The notes under the pieces are model-generated. The model was not told the origin of the DNA, searched no databases, and saw nothing but the letters and a program-made list of their open reading frames with translations. Of a stretch of DNA of 64,000 nt, positions 13,777 through 24,827 are shown piece after piece. The stretch lies in the NCBI GenBank assembly GCA_020226215.1, contig CM035227.1, forward strand, positions 5,201,343-5,265,342, given 5' to 3'. This stretch comes from Sindora glabra. Lineage: Eukaryota > Streptophyta > Magnoliopsida > Fabales > Fabaceae. The stretch's first letter is position 1, and every line of letters starts with the position of its first letter. The position numbers were made by a program, and so were the translations under genes.

Positions 13777-14568
13777 TTATTTTATAATTTTTGAATGAAC
13801 ACTAATGTTTTTATCTAAAAATGTAGAAATTTCAGCACAAATGGAACACTTAACGGCACCATTTTTACAAGTGCAATTATGGCTATCCACACAATTCATG
13901 AAGTTCAAAAATTCAGGAAACTCAACAAGTAATTCATCATGAATAACATTAACATGTAAATTTGAATAGTACACAACAAAATTAGAAATTGTAAAATTGA
14001 AAATAGTAAAATTAGAAATAGGAATGTGCACATCAAAAATAGTAAAAACAACAGTAGAAATAGTAAAAATAGAATGAGGAGAATTATGCACTAAAGACTC
14101 TAAAATGCTAAGAAAAGATATGGAGTTGTCTAGCATATCTTTAGAAATATCAAACTTGGCTACAATACCATTAAACTTCATATTTAATGTTCTATCTTGG
14201 ATATTAATTATGGTATTTGCTATCTTGAGGAAAGGTCGGCCAACTGAATCCTCATTTTTCATCTTTAAAATGTAAAAATCTATTGGAAAGATTAGTATAT
14301 TAACTTGCACTAAGATATCTTCAATAACTCTTAAGGGATAAATGTTATATCTATTAGTTAATTGAATAACAACTCTTGTTTCTTTCAAAACTCCTAAATT
14401 CAAGGTGTTGAAAATAAAAAGAGGTATAACATTTATGGATGCTCTTAAGTTTAATATGGCATGCTCTATTCTGGTTTTTTTTATGATGCATGGAATGGTA
14501 AATATGTTTGAATCTTTGCATTTTTCTAGTAATTTTCTTTGGATTATTGTAGATACATTTGCCCCCAC
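13777..14568 (-). pseudogene. retroelement aspartic protease (gag-asp) remnant
   Basis: This is an open stretch of 263 codons matching the C-terminal gag and retropepsin region of plant Ty3 elements: a KCKDSNIFTIPCII lead-in, then the active-site region, then a VGRPFLKIANT flap/C-terminal motif. The catalytic triplet region reads NLRASINVIP where active members have DLGASINVMP. The catalytic Asp is thus Asn and the following Gly is Arg, so the enzyme should be inactive. It lies between gag (15.5-16.45 kb) and a stretch with no recognisable reverse transcriptase. The open frame downstream at 13504-13767 is lysine-rich and unassigned. Confidence 0.8.
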
Positions 14569-15478
14569 ATTTACTTTTCATCCACCTTAAATTTTCTTTT
14601 GTTTATGCACAAATTTTTCAAGAAGTTAGCATACCTTGGAAATTATTTTATTAAATCTAGTAAAGGTATGTTAACTTCTCTTTTTCTCAATGACTCTAAA
14701 ATCTAATTTTGATATTTATTTTTTTCTTATTGTTTTGATGAAAAAATCTTCTATTTAAAAAAAGAATGGGGATAAGGAAAGAGTTTATTTCACTGTCATT
14801 ATCTTTTTGTTGTTTTGCTGGTTGCTTCTAACTTGTCTTTTCTGCTTGTTTTTGTTGATTCTGTTCTGGTTGCTTTCTTGTTTCTAGTTCACTTTTTGCT
14901 AATTTTTCTGGTTAGTTCTGGTTGGCATCTCCTGGTTGGTTGCTTGTTAGTTAATCACTTGCTGGTACATGACTTAATTCTAGTTATAAGGGTGAAGGTG
15001 TGTTAATTTCGCTGCCACTTCTCAACCTAATTGCATTCACCATTTCCTTATTCTTTATGTTGCTACAAGATGGCCAGCTTAATCTTTGTGCCTTAAGCTC
15101 ATTTAATGTAGAAGTCAATTGACCTATTTATGTTTGCAAATTCGTTATGGTGACTTTTGCTTTCTATTGGAATTGTAAGTTATTTGTTGTCATCTGCTTG
15201 ACTAGTTCCTCAAAGGCTGGCTGAGAGAATGATGCATTTGCTTTTAGTTGTTGGATTACATCAGGTTGCAATCTGGTATATGCAGTACTGCTATAATTGA
15301 AATTCTAGTTGTCCCTCCAGCCAGAATAGTAAGTTTGTTGTTGATGGTTCTAGATTGGTTGTTGTTGTTAGTATTGATACTGGTTTTGCTGTTGGAATGA
15401 GGGCTTAGTAGGATAGATAACTGTTATATATGTTATAGGAGGAGGACATTCATCTTCTTGTAGAGTGGGGAACAATTT

Positions 15479-16452
15479 GTTTAAGAGTTAGGTGAATGAG
15501 TTAGGCAAGACCAAATGCCATAAACTTTCGCAAAAGGAGTAGGAACTCGTTATTGTTGCCCTATAACCACTTGCCTCACTAAAGTTATCAGTTCATCCAG
15601 CCTATTTTCTAATCTTTGCTGGTTTGAATTGGTAAAATTCAGCTTATTCATGCCTTTGGTTGTAGCAGTCATAATTCTTATTCCAAACTGTTGTGAATTT
15701 GCTATCATGTTTGCAATTAAATCTTTTGCAACCATAGGTGTCTTGTCCACTAAAACTTCACCATTTGCAACATTAATCATGCTTCTATTCATAGGGAGAA
15801 AGCCTTCATAAAAATATTGAATCAGCAACTGGTCACTAATTTGGTGGTGTAGATAGCTTGCACATAACTTTTTAAATCTCTCTTAATATTCATAAAGTGT
15901 GTCACCACTCATTTGCCTAATTCCACATATCTCTTTCCTAATTGTTGCAACTCTGGATATAAGGAAGAATTTTTCTAAGAACAACTGCTTCATATCAGTC
16001 TAACAAGTAATAGAACCAGACTGCAGGTAATATAATCAATCCTTAGCTACATTAGCTAGGGAAAAAGGGAATGCTGTCAACTTAATATAATCCTAAAAAA
16101 TGCCTTGTGGCTTTAAAGTAAAGCAAATCACGTGGAATTCCTTCAAGTATTTATGTGGATCCTCACTTGCAAGACTACGGAACCTTGGAAGCAAGTGTAT
16201 CAATCTAGACTTTAATTCAAAATTAACATCTAACTCAAGATATTAAATGCCTAATAGTTGATATGTGACATCAGGGGCAGCCAATTCTTTTAAAGTCCTA
16301 TTATTAGCCATACTTTCAAAATGATCTAAAGGGTCAAAAGAAAGGTTAGGAAGGCTAAAACTAGTTGTATTCTTACTCTTATGAAGGGAATGAAATTTTC
16401 TATCAATTTCAGAATCAAACTCAAGTAATTTAGTAACATTACTCCTAGTCAT
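15479..16452 (-). pseudogene. decayed retrotransposon gag
   Basis: On the minus strand the frame opens at 16452 and passes through NRTLKELAAPDVTYQ, a widely shared start of plant Ty3 gag. It continues through degraded FELKSRLIHLLPRF-, EDPHKYLKEFHVI- and FPFSLA-like blocks and then the 15550-15828 part (LIQYFYEGFLPMNRSM, VDKTPM, LIANMIANSQQFG). Several in-frame stops interrupt it, the first directly after QLLGI at about 16243. The order along the element (PBS, gag, protease) is normal. Confidence 0.82.
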
Positions 16453-17070
16453 ATACTAAAACTACACAACACTATAGAAAACTACACTAAACAGAAGCAT
16501 AGGAGTACCAAAACACTAAAATACAAAAGTATTATAAAAAATTAACCTAAACACATCTAATTAACCTATCTAGATATTTTTAAAAATTATAGGACCACTA
16601 TAAATAGTCAAAACCTAAAAATGCAATAAAAAATCTTTAAAAATTAAAAAAATGGTCAAAATAAAGGAATTTAGCTAAAGAAATAAGGCACTTACAAGCC
16701 TTTGGTTGGTGACTTTTAATGAGAAAAATGATCTCTAGTTCCTATAAAAATTTTAGCTCAATCAAAACTAGGATGACCAAGTTATGCCTAAAATAAGATA
16801 TGAATGCAAAATTATGTAAAACTAGATTTCTTAGGCCAAAATCCTCTGTTTCAATGCTTGATGATGTTAATTATGATGAAATATGATGGATTGAAGTGGA
16901 AAAATGAGCAAAAATTAGAAAATGTAAAAGACTGCAAGGAGACATAGAAAGATGCAAGTTACTATAAATGTAAGATATTTAATGATAAATGCAAAGATTA
17001 ACTAGAATGCTCGATCAATTGTATAATATATTGCTAGGAATATGTATAAAAAGATAAATTCAAGATATTT

Positions 17071-17086
17071 CCTGACAACGGCGCTA
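17071..17086 (-). other. primer-binding site, tRNA-Asp type (mutated)
   Basis: The minus strand reads TAGCGCCGTTGTCAGG about 8 bases inside the right LTR. The complement of the plant tRNA-Asp(GUC) 3' end is TGGCGCCGTTGCCGGGG, so this is a PBS with a few substitutions. It fixes the right LTR as the element's 5' LTR. Confidence 0.75.
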
Positions 17087-17094
17087 AAATTTTA

Positions 17095-18739
17095 TGTGCA
17101 CATCGCAATACATTAAAATTAGAATAAACTAATGTGCTGAAAATATAATATTGTATAGTGGCACAACTGAGTCATACCTTCTAGTGATCCCTTGATTTTA
17201 CCTTTTTCAAATTAATTCCTAACAATCCCTACATAGTTGTTGAATTATTTATGCAGTGAAAACGTGAAGAACTAATGTAAACAGAATGTAATCTAACAAA
17301 ATAGAATACCATCACAAAAATAGAATGCAATATATACTATATGTTGTATATTTAATTGTGCAATAACAAAATGCAGAATTAGGGAGGTTAGTTGCATGAA
17401 TTTAAAATAGAAGCAATAAATTAAAAAATATTAAAACAGAAGCAAAGCAAAATTTAAAACTGAAAGAAATTCAATGGAATCAAACAACCTATTCAAGGAA
17501 ATTGAGAGCTTTAAATTAGATTAATCATATATCAATTAGGACTTGACTTTTTTAATTAATTCTTCAACCTTGAGTCACTAGGAATCCTTGGAATAATTTG
17601 TGAATTCTACATTAGATAATCATTAGGATTTGATCAATTAAGATTAGCTGAATTAAGTAATCACTATAATCTTTACGCTAGATCGAAATTGATTTATAAA
17701 TAGAATCTAGTTGATTTGAGAAACCAAATTAGAAATCTCCAATTAATCCCTCAACCCTCTATCCCCATGTATAAAACTATGATTTATCAACTACAATTTC
17801 ATATCAAAATAACAAAGAAATCAGAAATCATAAGGGTGAATATCAATTATATTAAATCAACATCCAACACAAGAAATTTCAAGACTTTCAACACAAGTAA
17901 ATAGAGAAAGAAGAAAATTAATTAAGAAAAGTCAATATTACAAATCATGATCTCATAATCCTCAAGAAGAGAGCCTCAACTCCTTGAATTAACCATGAAT
18001 TTAGGCTTCCATTGATGAAGAACAAAGAGAGTAAAAAGAAGAAGAAAATTGTCTGCTGAGTTTTCTGTGTGTAATCTGAATGTACAACTCTTTTCAGCCT
18101 TCTTGCCTATTTATATAACCTAATTAACCTAAAATCCTATTAGACTGGGATTAGATGACTCTTAGGATTACAATAATAAGACTTTCCTAATTTCTAGAAG
18201 TCTAGACCTATTTTTTACAAATTAATTAAGTCTAACAATTGCATTAGTAAATTCTCACAGGCCTATCTTCCAAACAGAATAAGACTACGAAGTCAATGAA
18301 ATTTGAAAATTCATAAACATGAAAGTTGTAGGCTTATGTCTTCTGAGAATTTGGGAAATAGTTTCAAGTTAATTGGACCACTATAGCTCTAGATATGGCC
18401 TAAATACAAAAACAGATTCAGTTGGGACAAAGATAGAGCTTTAGCTTCTCGGCAAAATAAAGACTTGAAAAAGTTTGAACTGAGCTTGGACCAAAACATA
18501 AAAGTTGTAGTTCTCTCTTTTAGCTTTTCATCAATGTAAAGTTTGCCTCAATATGACATCCAAATCCTAAGATATTACTGAAAAATAGAAACTATCAAAA
18601 TTCAGCATTTACTAAATAAATTCACATATTGTAAAATTGATCACAAATTATAATGGAAGGCCTATTTTGTAAAATTAAGCAAATGTAATACTTAAGAGAT
18701 ATAAAATAGGAGAAAATAAAATAGTAAATATTTTTCTCA
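17095..18739 (-). repeat. right LTR (element 5' LTR)
   Basis: It starts TGTGCACATCGCAAT and ends TTTTTCTCA on the plus strand. It pairs directly with 10352-11981. Transcription of the element would start here and run leftwards. Confidence 0.9.
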
Positions 18740-18855
18740 TCACTATTTTAGCTTTTATACAATTCTATAAGTCATATACTACTCATCTTCTTTTCCATGC
18801 TCATCTATGTTATTATTTAATAAAATAATAGTTATTATTTTAACAACATAAGTGA

Positions 18856-19825
18856 ACTAATTTTTTTAAGATAAAAGATTACAAATGAAAACTATAAAAT
18901 TATAACAAATTTATAAAAAAAATACATTTAGCAAAAGTAAACGTACTAAGTAATATAATCTTTTTAAAAAAAGAAATATATTAATCTAAATATAAGTATT
19001 ACAATGAATTATAAATTTTAAAAAAAAAAAATAAAGATAATTAACAAACTATATAATTATTAAATTTTAAATAAAAAAAATTGTTAAAAACAATCCTGAT
19101 TGATAAAATAGAAATTATTACTTATTACCACCATGATTATTATAGTGTTAAAATTGAATTGAATATGATTATATGAAATAAAAATGATAATTTTTTTTCC
19201 TTTTTCCATGTAGTATATTTATATTAGTTTCACTCTTTTACTTAATATTTTAGGTCTATATTCCATGAAATGAGTGACTAATTCAAAGAAAATAAAATCA
19301 GATTATAATGATTAATATAGAGCAATACTAGTAAACATGAATTATCATATTATTATATATTAATTTATTACATTATTTTTTAATCATAATTTTATAACTC
19401 ATTTCAAGTATTTAATTAAAATTTTATATATTTAATTTAATTTTTACTAATTATATAACATAAAATTTATGTAAAAAATGATGTGATAATTTAGTATATA
19501 ATAATATTATGAGTCATGCTTAAAAATATTTTTTAAAAAATTATATAATTTATTAAAAAATTAATTAAGTAGATAAGGGATATTATTACAAATTTTATAA
19601 CATTAAAGATTTAAATTATAATTTTTTAAAGTTAGTAAAAGTGAAATATAATCATTTTATAATTAATGTGGATAACTTATAATTGTTTTAATTTTTTATA
19701 GTTAATTTGATCATAATGAAATAAAATTTAATTTTTATATAATTTCAAAAAATAATTTACTTATTTTTATAATTAGTGGAGGTAAAATTTAACAATTCTA
19801 TACCTAGGATTGTTTACATTTTCGC
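18856..19825 (-). repeat. right arm of the large foldback element
   Basis: This is the inverted counterpart of 8891-9860. Between it and the right LTR, 18740-18855 resembles (in direct orientation) the 9920-10220 repeats (TATTTAATAAAATAATA...), showing that the LTR element landed inside the foldback's central part. Confidence 0.75.
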
Positions 19826-20225
19826 TGGGACTACAGTGCCCTAACAACTTTTCAGGGCAACCCACGCCAGTTGTTTTAGTCGCCGGAAGGTTGCCACTTG
19901 TCCCGCCCAATTGAATGAGAAACATCTTTTCATTTGTGATCCGTTTTATAACAAAGTCCCTCGATATACTGTTTTATTACCTTTTGGTCCCTTGTAAAAA
20001 TCATGTGAGTGGTGATTTTTACTGGAGGAGGGAGTAAGTCCATTATTTATCTAATGCATTGAATGATTTTGCCGAGTAAGTCAGTACACCTGCTCCTGTG
20101 TATCTAAGTCAGAAATTACACTGTAAAATTTCATTTTTTTTATCATAAATAATTAAATTTGAAAGTATAATTTTATATTAATTTAAAATAATAATAAATA
20201 TATTTAGCAAAAATAGTCAGCCATT

Positions 20226-20356
20226 ATCTCATTTAAAGCATTAACTTTACATAGTCATAAATAAGTGTATGCAATAAAAAAATATCATCTCATTTAAAGC
20301 ATTAACTTTACATAGTCATAAATAAGTGTATGCAATAAAAAAATATCATCTCATTT
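20226..20356. repeat. 61-bp tandem duplication (2.1 copies)
   Basis: The unit ATCTCATTTAAAGCATTAAC...GCAATAAAAAAAT is repeated without visible mismatch, followed by a third partial start (ATCTCATTT). The near identity suggests a recent slippage or unequal-exchange event. Confidence 0.92.
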
Positions 20357-20365
20357 CAATTCATC

Positions 20366-20367
<2 letters not shown>

Positions 20368-20429
<62 letters not shown>

Positions 20430-20430
20430 T
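20368..20430. repeat. (ATT)n microsatellite
   Basis: About 20 uninterrupted ATT units are visible, 12 bases after the 61-bp duplication. Confidence 0.97.
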
Positions 20431-22377
20431 TAAGGAATATCATCCTGTGCAATGTCATATTATTATTACCAAAAAAAAGTCAGATTATGCCACTCTTCCT
20501 GTTTTAACCCAAAATTTCACCCCACCCTTTTCTTTTTTTTATTCAACTGTTTTTAAACTTTTTTTATCCTTATATTATTTTATAATTCACATATTATTTT
20601 TCTTTTTTATATCTAATCAATGACATTTTTATATGCACCCTTATTATTTATAATTTAAATATTAATATCATTAAATAACATTAATATGACATGATATATT
20701 TTATTCTTATCATGAAAATATTTAAAATAAATTAAAATTTTAGTATGAAAAATATAATTAATTAATTTAATTAATTATATATTTTATTTTTATAAAAATA
20801 TTTAAAATTGAAATTTTTATTTATTTAAATCTTATTAATATTTTTATATCTATTTTAAAATGTTATATTTTTAATTAAATATGCAACAATTATGATTTTT
20901 TCAAAGTTTTAATATAGCAAGTATGTTTTCAACTAATATACCTTGAAAAAATAGGCAAAACCTTTAATATAAAAATATGAATTCATTATGTATTTCATTA
21001 TTTTGATAAAAATATTTAAAAATTGATATCAAATTTGATTTGTCATTTTGGGAATACACTTACAAATTTTAATGAATTTGAATTTGATTTCTCAATCAGA
21101 TCTCTATAAAAAAAAGTTTTTTTTTCTTCGATGAGAATAAATATCTTTTCTATTAAATATAATTTAAGTAGTATAAATTTTGGTCATCTTTCATTTTATA
21201 TAATATTTTTTTATAAAATAGGAATTCATCAACATGCACTCCCATCATATATAATGATTTTTTATCAAGGAACAATTCATTTAAAGCATATCAATTTTGT
21301 ATGTTGTAATTATGCATTCATTTAGCACAGCCTCTTGAAATCAAATTCTTCTACAAATATAATTCATAAATAATAATTGAGGGATAAAATAAGTTGCAAG
21401 AATTTTTATTTATCCTCTATTATACTACTACTTAGATTGAAAACTTTCATTTACTTAGCGACAAACATTAATTGATTTTATGTGCCTTCATTCAATAACA
21501 TTTAATTTATATATTAAAAATTTATTATTTATAAGCATGAATCTAAAATTAAAAAATAAATATGACAAAATAGATTTCAATATTTTTGTATTATTCTTTA
21601 TTACATACATATTATTTTTTTGTCAATTACAAAAATAATAAAGCCATTAAGTGATAGGCTAATGGTAAATATACCAGAAGTTTTAAATTTAAACCTCCCT
21701 CAGTACAATAGAAAGAAAAAAAAATAGTAATCACTTGTGCATATTTTTTTGCAATAGATACTTGTGGGTGTTATTAAATTACATATTTTACACATCCAAG
21801 TTATTACAAAATAAAATTTATTTTTGCATTGTTAGCGATTCATTTATTAGTTTACATTTTTATTTGACATTTTATTTAGTCAATATATATTTTGCACAGT
21901 TAGACACATTTTTCCAAGCCATTACTCATTAACGCCAATATACATATGGCCGACTCAATTTTGCAAATATGTAAATTTTTGGTTTTGAATTACAAATTTT
22001 TAGTTCAGTTCTTAAAAAATGTGCATAGGTTCCAGGTAACACAATCAAACCATCAGCTGTCTTTTAGCTTTGACCCACACGACATTGGACGGCCCAGGAT
22101 CCTTGTTCCAATTAGGGTGGGGTGCCCGGTTCCGTGTTAGGGCACTGTAGTCCCTCCCTTACATTTTTTCTACAAGCTTATGGTCAAACTATTGCTTTTC
22201 ACCGATATCACCCCCCCCCCCAAAAAAAAAGAAAAGAAAAATACACGTTTTGATTCTGGGGAGCCCCAAATTGAAGAACCTAGCATCCAGGTGATCAGTT
22301 GAATTCGAACTTCGTTGCTAAGCAAAGCACAGTTTGAGTTAGAGATCAGAAGAATTCGGAGAGAGGAGGATTGCGAA

Positions 22378-24827
22378 ATGGCGCTTCAGTGGATGATACT
22401 GACCTACGTGGTGGTAGCGGAGGCAGCCATTGTGCTTCTGCTAACACTTCCATCACCCAAGCTCTTGAAGAAACAATTTGTCTCTCTCGTTTCTCTCGTA
22501 CTACAACCTGCCCTCTTTATCGTTCCCTTTGCTGGCTTTCAGCTTCTCGGTAATTCCCCGATTTGCTTTTGCCAATATATGATTTCTCTTTTTGGGGATA
22601 AAGTAGGGCTTTTGGGGCGCAAGACGAAGAAGCTTTCAATTTTGAAGTTTTGATCGTATTATGTCTCTGGGCGAGGGTGGATGATTGCAAATTCCTTTCT
22701 TATGAGGTCTACGATTGACCTGATTGTTAACTGTTCTGATTGGGTTGTGAGAAAATTATATTTAGAGATTTTTTGTGTGATTTATATGAATTGATAAATG
22801 AGATCTGCCAGTAACGGTATTTAGGAGCTGAAATTGCTTTGGTATTGGTGTCTGTCTGAATGTGGATGGCAATTTTGCATCCTCTTGTATTTCCCATGGG
22901 TAATTGAATGTGATTTATATTGGCCTGCATAGGAATAAAAGTAATTCTGATCGTTTACAGATATATACTGGAAGAATGAGCACCGTTTGATGTGTACGTC
23001 GGAGGTTTGCACTGCTGCGGAGAGAGATCGGTATGAGAAGTCTGTAAGTGTTTTTCACACTGATGAATTATGGCTGAGATAACACTAGTTAATTGTTCTT
23101 TGCAAGTTTTTTGGCAAGGAGTCACTGTTCGCATATTAGAAGAATGTTGGAAATATCGAATGGATGTAGGGGTTAATAGTAAAGGTTTGGACACAATTGT
23201 TTTCATTGTCTGCCAAAGGTTACGAGGATGTGTAATTTGAAATATGAGATACTCAGTTGACTGTTAACCTTGCAACTCAGCATTGCTTGAAAGAGCTTTG
23301 GAGACGTTGGTTGTCAACAATATAACAATGAAAGGAAGTCTTGATCTCTTCTGGTTTTTTTGGGTGATTGACTGCTATACTCTGAACTGAAACTTGTTGT
23401 GTGTGTGTGTGTGTGTTTTTGTTTTTCCTTTTTTAAGGGTAAATTACACTTCACCTGTGATTTTGTCATTTTTAACTTAATCTACTATGGTTCTAAGTGT
23501 TGAAATTCATGTGCTTTTCACATTTAATAATTTACCCTAAACTTTTTGACTTTTTTTAATGTAGAATTTAACAGCAATTGGATGTGCAAACCACATATCT
23601 CCTTTGTTCCCAATTCTTGAAAAATTAAACATAACTTGAAACCCAACTTCAGAAATAATTTTATTGGGAGAGGAAAACAAAATAAAAAAACCCAAACCCG
23701 TGTGTTGAAGAAATTCTACAATTTGTGCTTGATACTGTCATTTCTAACTTGATCCCAATTGAGAAAAACGCTAACCCTCCTTTGTCAAAGCAATTATGCA
23801 TTGACTAATTTGTGCTTGAATTTTGGATGGAAAATAGTTTACATGGCCAAAATGTTAACGTTTCAAAGCACAAGTAGGCGAGTTTTAAAACTTAAAATAT
23901 TACAAGTGGGTTAAGTGAAGAATGGTGAAATCAATTGTGAGTAAAGTGTAATTTATCCTTTTTTTTTTTTTTAATTTTCTTAGTCTGACTACAATTTATT
24001 TTAACATTCTAAATTTTTTCTATTCCACTTTTTGGGCAGTTATCTTGTGTTTCCATTATATTTGCAATACCAGTTAAGGGAAAGCATACGCTCTGCTCTG
24101 AATTTTGTAATGTGGTGGTATGCTTTGCTCTGTAGAGAGACATAGTATAATTGTGTGGGAAATTGAACCTGTCAATACCAATTGTTTTGCGAAGATGGGA
24201 AGTGCCGGATACTCTTGACACAACCACACCGACATTTGGATATTGTGGACTGTGGACACTGTCTGATTATTGTTGCCTTTACCCTTCCATACGGTGCTTC
24301 CCTTGTTTCTGCATTGTGAGATATTGGGCATGAGGGAATCCATTGATGATGTAAAATGTGTAAAACTGCTTCCTATCTCAGTGATGTAGAAATTGTATCC
24401 ATTGAAATATTTGTGGCTTACTCTAGAGTTTGTGGTTGGATCTCTAAGTGCAAAGTGTTAAGGTAGCCCATTGTAGCTTCGGGCTGCATACCTGGTGCTC
24501 TTTGTTCTCCTCTAGTTTCAGATGAAATGCCATTTTCTTATCTCTTTAGTAAGGATTGCCAACTAATTGACTATTAATTGGTGTTACTTAGATCTACAAA
24601 GCTCAGAGAAATGTAATTCTGTGTGCTGCAGCATGTCTTCTCTACTGGTACTTACTCTGTCCACTTAAAATGGAATGATCCAAGTTTTCTGTCCTGTCCT
24701 TGCTTTTCTAAACTCTATTTGAATGTATATGGACGGTTGTGGTGGCAGGTCTATCAACCGTATTTGCAAGTATCAGAAGGAAATCCAGAGTCTGGAGGAA
24801 GTGGAAAAGAGATACAAGGATCAGTAG
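22378..24827 (+). CDS. BAP31-like ER membrane protein (short plant form)
   Basis: This is a 129-residue protein of the plant B-cell-receptor-associated-protein-31-like family, an ER multi-pass membrane protein thought to act in ER protein export or quality control. There are four exons: 22378-22549, 22961-23043, 24592-24647 and 24749-24827, all with GT-AG borders and matching phases, ending in TAG. The sequence starts MALQWMILTYVVVAEAA with two hydrophobic segments (about residues 5-25 and 35-57), then IYWKNEHRLMCTSEVC, AAERDRYEKSIYKAQRN, a third hydrophobic segment (VILCAAACLLYW) and a charged, coiled tail (IQSLEEVEKRYKDQ). The ATG chosen matches the conserved family start; an upstream in-frame TTG at 22315 is not needed. 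Intron 3 (1.5 kb) carries a MITE. The length matches the short plant paralogues rather than the longer BAP31 forms with a full C-terminal coiled coil. Confidence 0.93.
23435..23960. mobile_element. MITE in intron 3 of the BAP31-like gene
   Basis: The left end reads AAGGGTAAATTACACTTCACC and the right end, reverse-complemented, AAGGATAAATTACACTTTACT. The inverted similarity continues inwards for some tens of bases. Both ends sit in T-rich runs, so the target duplication is ambiguous. GGGTAAATTACA termini are common among plant MITEs. No coding capacity is seen. Confidence 0.7.

Larger units (their letters stand above)
10352..18739 (-). mobile_element. non-autonomous Ty3-type (gag-protease) LTR retrotransposon
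   Basis: Two direct repeats of about 1.6 kb (10352-11981 and 17095-18739) flank about 5.1 kb of internal DNA. Orientation is minus: a primer-binding site lies just inside the right LTR, then decayed gag, then decayed protease, then an AAGTGTGGGT motif just inside the left LTR. No reverse transcriptase, RNase H or integrase is recognisable between the protease and the left LTR, so it could only have moved with help from another element. The LTRs differ at roughly one position in ten by eye, so the insertion is old. It sits in the loop of a foldback element. Boundaries are good to about 10 bp because the TG...CA ends are clear but the target-site duplication is not. Confidence 0.88.
19827..22154. 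mobile_element. candidate DNA transposon bounded by a perfect 20-bp inverted repeat
   Basis: GGGACTACAGTGCCCTAACA at 19827-19846 is repeated exactly, inverted, at 22135-22154. The 2.3 kb between holds no long open frame: it is A+T-rich, with a 61-bp tandem duplication and an (ATT)n array, and its terminal 150-200 bp are noticeably more G+C-rich. I see no clear target-site duplication next to the repeats, so the true ends may lie slightly elsewhere. The right end is about 220 bp before the BAP31-like start codon. The superfamily is not assignable by eye. Confidence 0.5.

Noticed and set aside
14815..15006. 63-codon plus-strand hydrophobic open frame
   Set aside because: It is antisense to the internal region of the minus-strand LTR element, with biased Leu/Val content from a T-rich strand.
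21640..21720. tRNA-like boxes suggesting a SINE (GGCTAATGGTAAATATA and AATTTAAACCTCC)
   Set aside because: The A- and B-box matches are weak and no poly(A) tail or target duplication could be placed with confidence.
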